From an uncultured bacterium (GTDB lineage Bacteria; Myxococcota_A; Polyangia; Polyangiales; Houyiibacteriaceae), in assembly GCA_938024995.1 (NCBI GenBank), contig CALJDU010000093.1:1-57811 (forward strand): a stretch of 57,811 bases of DNA. Reading direction: 5' to 3'. Shown here piece by piece: positions 52,244 to 57,811 of the stretch (position 1 is the stretch's first letter; the number at the start of each line of letters is the position of its first letter). Both the position numbers and the translations under genes were made by a program. The notes below the pieces were generated by a model, which was not told the origin of the DNA, did no database searches, and saw only the letters and a list, made by a program, of their open reading frames with translations.

Positions 52244-53146
52244 TTACCGGATCCGGTGTAACGCGGTGCGCTCCGCGACGCGCTGCAAGCGATGCTCTCC
52301 CGCCACCAAGGACTCGGCGAAGCGCCCGAGGAACTCCTCGAACGACTCGGCAAGCGAACGAGCCTGAAGGTGCTCGTCCAACTCGCACACCCGCCACGAG
52401 TCCGTGTTCACGACGAGTCGCCGCCGCATGTTCTGACCGAAACAGAACCAACTCTCGCTGTGGCGCGGATCTGAATCTGGAAACTCGAGCTGACGGCAGT
52501 GCCACATCGCGCCCGCGAGGGAGAGGAAGCGAAAACCGTCGGCGAAGAGCGGACGGTCCAAGCCAAACTGCCCGTCGTGCATCGCGTAGAACGCGCGAAG
52601 GTCGGCCGGGAGCGTCAAGCCGAGCTTGGCTTCGGCCCAGCGGAGCCGCCCGCGCGCGGGACCCGACAAGCTCCTGATGGTCAGTTCGCCATCATTGTTC
52701 ATGAGCCAGTCCCAGATTCGCGCCCAGCTCGAGGCGAGGGAGGCGGGGAGCGAGACCAGCGACGACACTCCGGGTTGCGCGACGGCCGCAGGCGACCAGT
52801 CAACGAGGACGTCCAGTCCCCAGCGCTCGAGCTCCTTTACGACCTCGACGAAGGGGGCCGCGTGATAGCGAGCGAACGAGCGACCTCCCGTTCGGCAAAC
52901 CGCAGGCGGGTGGAAGTTCTCCAGCCGCTCCTTGAGTTCCAACCAGACCGACCGTTCCTCCTCGGCGGAGAGCCGTCCCTCGATCGCCCCATCGAGTCGA
53001 AGCTCGGCGGCGCGGACTGCGGAGTCGACGCCCTTGTTGCACAGCACGATCCCGGTATCTCGGACACGAGCGGCGAGCGGCGAACGTAAGGGAGTCTCCA
53101 GCGACGCGATCGGGAGGATGTAGGCGTAGCCCTCAACGCGCTTCAT
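52244..53146 (-). CDS. SUKH/SMI1-KNR4 family protein, paralogue 2
   Basis: Cytoplasmic protein of 300 residues with two parts. The N-terminal 135 residues (GYAYILPIASLETPLRSPLAARVRDTG, then RYHAAPFVEVVKELERWGLDVLVDWSPAAVAQPGVSSLV) do not match a family I know. The C-terminal part from about 150 has the SUKH (SMI1/KNR4) pattern: AKLGLTLPADLRAFYAMHDGQFG, GFRFLSLAGAMWHC, ESWFCFGQN and a closing SFEEFLGRFAESL. SUKH proteins are often immunity proteins against contact-dependent toxins, but also occur as general regulators. It is a full-length paralogue of the upstream gene, whose stop overlaps its ATG (ATGA). No toxin gene is adjacent. Confidence 0.8.
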   Translation of the reverse strand: MKRVEGYAYILPIASLETPLRSPLAARVRDTGIVLCNKGVDSAVRAAELRLDGAIEGRLSAEEERSVWLELKERLENFHPPAVCRTGGRSFARYHAAPFVEVVKELERWGLDVLVDWSPAAVAQPGVSSLVSLPASLASSWARIWDWLMNNDGELTIRSLSGPARGRLRWAEAKLGLTLPADLRAFYAMHDGQFGLDRPLFADGFRFLSLAGAMWHCRQLEFPDSDPRHSESWFCFGQNMRRRLVVNTDSWRVCELDEHLQARSLAESFEEFLGRFAESLVAGEHRLQRVAERTALHRIR

Positions 53147-54072
53147 CTTGCGCGAAGCTCGCTGCCCTCATCGGTCTTCACGACGCGTAGCGAACCATCA
53201 TGGAGCGAACGAGCGGTCTTACGCAGCAGCTCGCTCAGCGAGGACGCGACCCGCTTGGGAGGCACCTGTCGCGAGAGTTCGTAGATCCGACCGCTCGCGA
53301 GACTGGTGACGAGGAGGTTCCCCGAGCGCGCGAAGCAAAACCAACCCGCTTCTTGTTCTTCGCGACTGGCCACCGAAAAGTCTGGCTTGAAGCGCGGGAT
53401 GGCGAGCTCCGTCTTCACAACCGCGGTCGATACTGAAAGGAAGCGATGGCCTCCTGCGAAGAACGGATGAGCGACGCCGAGCTGGCCGTTGTGAACCGCG
53501 TAGAGCGCGCGAAAGTCTTCGGGCAGCACCGCGCCGAGCCGCTCTTGTCCCCACGCGACCTCACCGAGCGCGGGACCGGAGAGGCTCGAGATCATCGCCT
53601 CCGCGTCATGCTCCAGCAACGCGTCCCAGAGCGATGTAAATGACTCCTCCAGACACGGCGCGAACGGCACATAAGACGAAACGTGCGGAAGCGCGACGGC
53701 GTCCTCCGTCCAGTCGACGATGACGTCGAGACCCCAGCGCGCGTACTCCGACGCGATGTCCATGAGCGGCGCGGCGTGAAAGCGCATCGTGTACTGCCCG
53801 TCGCTCGTGCACGCCTTATGAAAGAGTGATGAGAAGCGCTTCCGGGCCAAACGCGCGAGCTCTTTGATCAGCTCGCCCTCCGCTTCGACGGAGAACCGCC
53901 GCTCTGGAAACGCCTGGTCCAGGCTCAGCCCCGCGTCCTTGATCGCGTCGCCAAGATCCCGACCGCAAATCGCGAGCGCGGTGTCCGCGACCAGGTCGGC
54001 GAGCGGCGACGTGACGGGAGCGTCGAACGACGCGATCGGAACGAGGTAGATGTAGCCGTGGAGCGGAGGCAC
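53143..54072 (-). CDS. SUKH/SMI1-KNR4 family protein, paralogue 1
   Basis: Protein of 309 residues, paralogous along its whole length to the next gene. Shared N-terminal features: GYIYLVPIASFDAPVTSPLADLVADT, RFHAAPLMDIASEYARWGLDVIVDWTEDAVALPHVSS. Shared SUKH features from about 165: ERLGAVLPEDFRALYAVHNGQLG, GGHRFLSVSTAV, AGWFCFARSGN and SSLSELLRKTARSL. No signal peptide or TM. The start codon at 54072 opens MPPLHGYIYLVPIAS. The pair arose by tandem duplication and both copies remain open, so both are probably used. Upstream lie a small MopE-motif lipoprotein and citrate synthase on the same strand. Confidence 0.8.
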   Translation of the reverse strand: MPPLHGYIYLVPIASFDAPVTSPLADLVADTALAICGRDLGDAIKDAGLSLDQAFPERRFSVEAEGELIKELARLARKRFSSLFHKACTSDGQYTMRFHAAPLMDIASEYARWGLDVIVDWTEDAVALPHVSSYVPFAPCLEESFTSLWDALLEHDAEAMISSLSGPALGEVAWGQERLGAVLPEDFRALYAVHNGQLGVAHPFFAGGHRFLSVSTAVVKTELAIPRFKPDFSVASREEQEAGWFCFARSGNLLVTSLASGRIYELSRQVPPKRVASSLSELLRKTARSLHDGSLRVVKTDEGSELRAR

Positions 54073-54107
54073 AACTCAGCCTAACTTGCGCGCGCCGGTT
54101 CGAACGC

Positions 54108-54332
54108 TCAATCGTCCATGCCGTCACAGTCGCGATCCACTCCATCGCCGACAAAGTCCTCGGCGTAGACAAAGCGTGTCGCGTCGCTCTCGTCGCAGTC
54201 GAACGCGAGGCAATGCCCGTCGCCGTCGAGATCTTCAACGGGGTCCACGCACGTCCCCGTCGTCGCCTGACTGGGAACCGGAGCCGCTCCGCACCCGACC
54301 AACGTGATCACGAGCGCGATGCGGACGAGCAC
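54108..54332 (-). CDS. Small lipoprotein with MopE-like metal-binding motif
   Basis: Exported lipoprotein of 74 residues. A short signal peptide leads to the lipobox TLVGC near residue 14. After a linker the mature peptide carries one copy of the Asp/Gly/Cys pattern DLDGDGHCLAFDCDESDATRF, then DFVGDGVDRDCDGMDD, resembling the putative metal-binding repeats of MopE-like proteins, which usually occur in several copies in proteins of hundreds of residues. Here a single copy stands alone. Starts GTG/ATG at 54332, only 3 bases after the citrate synthase stop, so it may ride on that transcript. Confidence 0.72.
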   Translation of the reverse strand: MLVRIALVITLVGCGAAPVPSQATTGTCVDPVEDLDGDGHCLAFDCDESDATRFVYAEDFVGDGVDRDCDGMDD

Positions 54333-54335
54333 GGG

Positions 54336-55463
54336 CTAGACCTCTCGGTCGGCCTCGCCCACCCAGATCTGCGTCGGGCGGAAGATGCGGTTGTTCTCGA
54401 GCTGCTCAAGCAAGTGCGCGAGCCAGCCGCTCACGCGCGCGATCGCGAAGACCGGCGTGTAGAGGTCCGACGGGATGCCGAGCTTCTGGTAGACGATGCC
54501 CGAGTAGAAATCGACGTTCGGGTAGATGCCCTTGTGCCCCACGAGCTCAGCCATCTGCTTCTCGAGCTCGACCGCGAGGTCGTACACGGGTGTGGCGCCG
54601 AACTCCGCGAAGAGCTTGGTCGCGAGACCCTGGAGCACATCGGCGCGCGGGTCCTTCACCTTGTAGACGCGGTGACCGAAGCCCATGATCTTCTCTTTGC
54701 GAGCGAGACGGTCTTCCGCCCAGCGACGCACCGCCTGCGGCGAGTGATCTTCAATCGTCGAGAGCATCGCGAGGACGCGCTCGTTGGCGCCGCCGTGCAG
54801 ACGACCCGAGAGCGATCCAATCGCCGAGGTCACCACCGTGTACGGATCAGCGAGCGTTGAACCGGTCACTCGGGCCGTGAACGTCGAGGCGTTCATCGAG
54901 TGCTCAGCGTGAAGCGTGAGCGCGACGTCGACCACCTCGGCGGTCAACGGGTGCGGGTCTTCGCCCTCCAGCATGTAGAGGAAGTTCGCGGCGTGTCCGA
55001 GGTCCGCACGCGGCGCGATGGGCTCGTCGCCGCGACGAATGCGGTACCACGCCGCGACCACCGTCGGGAGCTTCGCGACCAAGCGAATCGCCGAGATGCG
55101 CCGGAACGCCAGGTCCTCGACGTGGTCACCCGGGTAAAACATGCTCAGCGCGGACGTCGCGGCCGTCAGCACGTCCATCGGGTGGCCGCTCTCGGGGAGG
55201 TGCTTGAGCACGTCGATGATGCGGAACTTGAGGCTCCGCTCCGCGGCGAGCTCAGCCTTGAACGCGGCGAGTTCCTCTGCGTTCGGGAGCGCGCCGAAGA
55301 GCAGCATGTGCACGGTCTCTTCGAAGCAGCACTTTTCCGCGAGCTGCTGAATCGGGTAGCCGCGGTACTGCAGTTTGCCCACCTGACCATCGATCAAACA
55401 GACAGCGGATTTGGCCGCGGGGACACCCGCAAGACCAGGACGGAATTCAGCAACATCGGCCAT
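54336..55463 (-). CDS. gltA: Citrate synthase
   Basis: Condenses acetyl-CoA and oxaloacetate into citrate. 375 residues, the short form seen in many bacteria rather than the 427-residue NADH-sensitive E. coli type. Catalytic residues are present: the first His in HAEHSMNASTF, the second in MGFGHRVYKVKDPRA, and the Asp in YPNVDFYSGIVY; the substrate loop RLHGGANERVLAM is also clear. 2-methylcitrate synthase (PrpC) has nearly the same motifs, so the substrate is not certain. ATG at 55463. No neighbouring TCA or propionate gene is present. The 60 bases upstream hold no clear promoter. Confidence 0.93.
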   Translation of the reverse strand: MADVAEFRPGLAGVPAAKSAVCLIDGQVGKLQYRGYPIQQLAEKCCFEETVHMLLFGALPNAEELAAFKAELAAERSLKFRIIDVLKHLPESGHPMDVLTAATSALSMFYPGDHVEDLAFRRISAIRLVAKLPTVVAAWYRIRRGDEPIAPRADLGHAANFLYMLEGEDPHPLTAEVVDVALTLHAEHSMNASTFTARVTGSTLADPYTVVTSAIGSLSGRLHGGANERVLAMLSTIEDHSPQAVRRWAEDRLARKEKIMGFGHRVYKVKDPRADVLQGLATKLFAEFGATPVYDLAVELEKQMAELVGHKGIYPNVDFYSGIVYQKLGIPSDLYTPVFAIARVSGWLAHLLEQLENNRIFRPTQIWVGEADREV

Positions 55464-55523
55464 AGCGCGCGGAAACTAGCCCGTTTCAGGGCGACTTGTC
55501 GAGGACGGCGAACGCGAGTCGGG

Positions 55524-55736
55524 TCACCTTGTGAGCGCGCGCAGACCGGGGTCGGCTCCGCGCGGTGATTTACCCACGCAAACGCTCACCCGCGCCTCTC
55601 GATCCGAGATCGGCTCACGGCACGCGCGCTCCTGACAGACGTAGACCGGGTGCAACTCCCCCGGGCCGCAAGATGAATCAACCGCCACGCGCGAGGGCCT
55701 CTGCTGTTCGTCGCCTTTGGCGATCGCGGTCTTCAT
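55524..55736 (-). CDS. Small ORF with VCxxxxC motif, possible YyaL C-terminal remnant
   Basis: Open frame of 70 codons that starts one base after the TIGR02996/LRR gene's TGA, with AGGTGAG just before the ATG, so coupled translation is plausible. The middle holds PVYVCQERACREPISDREAR, which resembles the C-terminal end of thioredoxin-fold/YyaL-type (DUF255) proteins (AYVC...C..PV pattern, from memory). The flanking residues show no fold. It could be a fragment of a lost gene, a small peptide, or chance. Third-position G/C is moderate for this genome. Confidence 0.4.
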   Translation of the reverse strand: MKTAIAKGDEQQRPSRVAVDSSCGPGELHPVYVCQERACREPISDREARVSVCVGKSPRGADPGLRALTR

Positions 55737-55737
55737 C

Positions 55738-57324
55738 TCACCTATCGTGAATGACTTTCATCCGCGGTACCGCCGCCAAGTCTCGCTTCTCTGCGTCCGT
55801 GAGCGACCCCCCAAGCTTGAGCAACGCGACGGTGGGATGCGCGCCCAAGAACGCGCGCGCCTGCGCTGGATGGAGACTGTTTCCTTGATACGAGAAGGCA
55901 CGGAGCGGGAGCTTCAACTTTTTCGTCAGCGTGTCGAACATCTCGCGGTCGCGGGAGACTCCGTTGAGCGAGAGCGAGAGCAGCGCGGGGAATCGCTTCG
56001 GCGCGAGCGACTCCGCGACGTGAGGCAACCGCATCCCGCCATCGGGAGCGTAGATATCGTTCGTGACGTGGAGCTCGATGAGCCGCGGGAAGCGATGGTC
56101 CCAGAACGTCGTCCAGTTCGCCGCTTTCACCGAGCAATGTTGGAGCGTGAGCGACCGAAGCGTAGGCGCGATCGCGAGGAGCGCTTCGACGTCCGCGTCA
56201 TTGAGCTGCACCGCGTGCAAGACGAGATGACGCAAAGGAGGCGCTTCGGTCGCGATGGTGTGAAACCACCCTGCCGGCCCGCCTGAGATGTGGAGCGAGT
56301 CAAGCGCCCGAAGCGACCCCAGCGTGGTCGTCGTGAACGCGCCCCCCGGAAGCTTGAGCGAGCGGCATGAAGAGAACGCGCCGCCCTCGATCAGTTCGTC
56401 CATCTCGGTTTCATCGAAGTAGTGACTCTCGATCGCGAGCGACTCCAGCGACGGCATTGGGTGTCGCTCCGCGAGGCGCAAAAGCGTCCCCGGAGCGAGG
56501 CTCCCCTCCACGAACGAGAGCGCGCGAAGCTGCCCCCATGGAAGGGACGCGAGCCCCGCGATATCCGCTTCGTTGACATCGCTCCCGACCGACAGCGAGG
56601 TAAGCGCCGGAAAGCCAAGCGCCCCGAGATGGGCGAGCGGCTGCGCGTCGCCGTGACGCCACCAACCTCCGACGTGAAGACGCTCTACTTTCGGGAGCGT
56701 GACGCGCGGGAGGCCATCGAGCATCCCGGAATGCCCGAGCGTCAGGTCGGTCAGCGATGCACGAGCAGGGCCTTCAAGCAGCGCGGCGAGCACGTTTGGG
56801 GACACCTGATCCGAGTTGCCGGACACGAAAGTGGCGAGCTGCGTCAGATGCGGAGAGCGCAGCAGACCGAGCAAGTCCGGTTCCGGGATCTTGATGCCAG
56901 CGACGTCGAGCCCGCGCAGCTTCGAGAGGCCCGTGCACGCGCCGAGCTCCGCGCCGCGGTCCTTCACGCGTTGAAACCGGAGGCGCTCGACAGGGGCGTG
57001 GGTGAGCACCTCGCCGTTGTCTCTCACGAACGCGCTCGCGATCATGGCGGCGCTCCTCACGAGACCGCGGTGATAGCTCTGGTTCTTCAGCGCCGGCACC
57101 CGTGACGCCCAGGCCTCCGCGTGCTCGCGCTCCAGCGGTGTCGCGATCGCCCACGCGTCAAAGTACGCCTTCGAACGCGGCTCGGCTTTCGCCATCGCGA
57201 GCTGGGCCCGCACAAAATCGGCCCGCGGATCACCCTGCTCTTCCAGCCAGTCCGCGTACACGACCCGCGGGATGTCGTCGTCCGGGGAGGCGATGATCGC
57301 CGCGATGACATCCGCTTCGCTCAT
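55738..57324 (-). CDS. TIGR02996 domain/leucine-rich repeat protein
   Basis: Cytoplasmic protein of 528 residues. The N-terminal 50 residues are a canonical TIGR02996 domain (MSEADVIAAIIASPDDDIPRVVYADWLEEQGDPRADFVRAQ), followed by a helical linker and then a leucine-rich repeat array (about 130-500) with segments such as LSKLRGLDVAGIKIPEPDLLGLL, FPALTSLSVGSDVNEADIAGLASLP, LRHLVLHAVQLNDADVEALLAIAPTLRSL and RFPALLSLSLNG. It differs from the paralogues at 11359-15877, where the TIGR02996-like part is internal. The ATG at 57324 overlaps the stop of the upstream LRR gene (ATGA). Function unknown; ligand binding through the LRR face is likely. Confidence 0.85.
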   Translation of the reverse strand: MSEADVIAAIIASPDDDIPRVVYADWLEEQGDPRADFVRAQLAMAKAEPRSKAYFDAWAIATPLEREHAEAWASRVPALKNQSYHRGLVRSAAMIASAFVRDNGEVLTHAPVERLRFQRVKDRGAELGACTGLSKLRGLDVAGIKIPEPDLLGLLRSPHLTQLATFVSGNSDQVSPNVLAALLEGPARASLTDLTLGHSGMLDGLPRVTLPKVERLHVGGWWRHGDAQPLAHLGALGFPALTSLSVGSDVNEADIAGLASLPWGQLRALSFVEGSLAPGTLLRLAERHPMPSLESLAIESHYFDETEMDELIEGGAFSSCRSLKLPGGAFTTTTLGSLRALDSLHISGGPAGWFHTIATEAPPLRHLVLHAVQLNDADVEALLAIAPTLRSLTLQHCSVKAANWTTFWDHRFPRLIELHVTNDIYAPDGGMRLPHVAESLAPKRFPALLSLSLNGVSRDREMFDTLTKKLKLPLRAFSYQGNSLHPAQARAFLGAHPTVALLKLGGSLTDAEKRDLAAVPRMKVIHDR

Positions 57325-57811
57325 GCGCCAACGACCCGCGCCGCGTCGTCTACCGTCAGCTGTCCATGTTCGCTCTGGAGAAAGCCCAAGACCGCGAGCT
57401 TGGGCAGCTGCTTCTTCAGGCTCGCGATCACCGGCGCGGTCAGGCGCGCTTGGTAAGAGAGCGAGCGCAGCTCCGGAAGGCGCACGAGCGCACAGAGCGT
57501 CTTCGCCTCCGAGGTTCGCGACATGACCCCTTGGAGCCACATGGTGACGAGGTTCGGGAGCCGCTCATCGTGGAGCGAGCGCGCGGTCGGCTCGGGCGGC
57601 AACACATCGCGCGCGCTTGAGATCCGGAGCGAGGCGAGCGTCGGGAACGAGGTCGTCAGGAGCGCCTCGCGAGACCCCTCGGAGACGCCATGCACCACGA
57701 CGCTCAACGCGCGCGTTTGCGGGGCGACCGTTCTCAACACATGAAGGTCGCTCTCATTGTCGACCTCCAACGATAGCTCAAGCGCGACCGACGGGGGCAA
57801 CTCGGACAGCA
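57321..57811 (-). CDS. LRR protein, 5' end outside the window
   Basis: Partial gene: 162 codons remain and the frame is open to the window edge, so the N-terminus is missing. The visible part has leucine-rich repeats (ALLTTSFPTLASLRISSARDVL, RLPNLVTMWLQGVM, LPELRSLSYQARLTAPVIASLKKQLPKLAVLGFLQSEHG). It probably belongs to the same TIGR02996/LRR family as the next gene, whose ATG overlaps its stop. Whether it carries an N-terminal TIGR02996 domain cannot be seen here. Confidence 0.72.
   Translation of the reverse strand, partial: LSELPPSVALELSLEVDNESDLHVLRTVAPQTRALSVVVHGVSEGSREALLTTSFPTLASLRISSARDVLPPEPTARSLHDERLPNLVTMWLQGVMSRTSEAKTLCALVRLPELRSLSYQARLTAPVIASLKKQLPKLAVLGFLQSEHGQLTVDDAARVVGA

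Noticed and set aside
53519..54072. A toxin-immunity locus around the SUKH pair
   Set aside because: SUKH domains often mean immunity, but no toxin, VgrG, Rhs or PAAR gene is adjacent; neighbours are ApbE, a small lipoprotein and citrate synthase. Left as a hypothesis only.
1..57811. Search for tRNA, rRNA, CRISPR repeats, transposase genes or attachment sites
   Set aside because: No cloverleaf-like sequence, repeat-spacer array, transposase or flanking duplication was recognised by reading; gaps between genes are all under 300 bases and appear unique.

Overview
The window is G+C-rich and densely packed, and looks like the chromosome of a myxobacterium-type bacterium (Myxococcota, possibly near Sandaracinaceae). 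The evidence is the mix of families: a Ser/Thr kinase next to an FHA protein, PilB, an AgmX/PglI-type C-terminal domain, TIGR02996 (repeat-companion) proteins, a MopE-like metal-binding motif, Cys-rich and Asp/Ala-rich lipoproteins, DUF4340/GldG-type ABC genes and a ceramide-glucosyltransferase-like enzyme. No 16S rRNA is present, so the placement is inference. I see no phage, insertion sequence, CRISPR array, tRNA or rRNA. No gene-free stretch exceeds 300 bases.

Layout. 1-3494: RND/MMPL-type exporter and MATE exporter, overlapping. 3520-5684: TPR-like membrane-anchored protein, small membrane protein, MsrA. 5722-9931: TPR-kinase and TPR-FHA genes (4-base overlap), divergent from pilB. 10004-11362: TIGR03790 lipoprotein. 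11359-15877: two large paralogues with a TIGR02996-like core, separated by a wrecked third copy. 15882-21343: four-gene operon (ABC ATPase, ABC-2 permease, GldG-like, DUF4340). 21509-24872: ECF sigma factor, a fused zinc-finger/FecR/AgmX-C anti-sigma-type protein, and a polysaccharide deacetylase. 25025-30032: AAA/TPR protein, octahaem lipoprotein cytochrome, small membrane protein. 30034-38093: TrmB, a multi-TM spermidine-synthase-like/TPR protein, a receiver-domain protein, ValS. 38140-42945: VWA lipoprotein, Ogt, Cys-rich lipoprotein, GT21 glycosyltransferase, unknown membrane protein. 43006-48041: PolA, a lipoprotein, an AroK-AroB fusion. 48101-52227: VWA/amidotransferase-like membrane protein with its DUF4159 partner, and lipoprotein ApbE. 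52244-55463: tandem SUKH paralogues, small MopE-motif lipoprotein, citrate synthase. 55524-57811: small Cys-pair ORF, TIGR02996/LRR protein, and a truncated LRR gene at the window edge.

Housekeeping genes (valS, polA, aroKB, trmB, gltA, msrA, ogt) are interleaved with lineage-specific signalling, envelope and repeat-protein genes. Many pairs are coupled by ATGA, GTGA or TTGA overlaps. Many start codons are GTG or TTG without a strong Shine-Dalgarno, so several starts are judgement calls and are marked as such. The most unusual material is the TIGR02996-like array with its deletion remnant, the SUKH pair with a shared N-terminal domain, the kinase-FHA-pilB locus, and the spermidine-synthase-like fusion that lacks the expected catalytic Asp residues.
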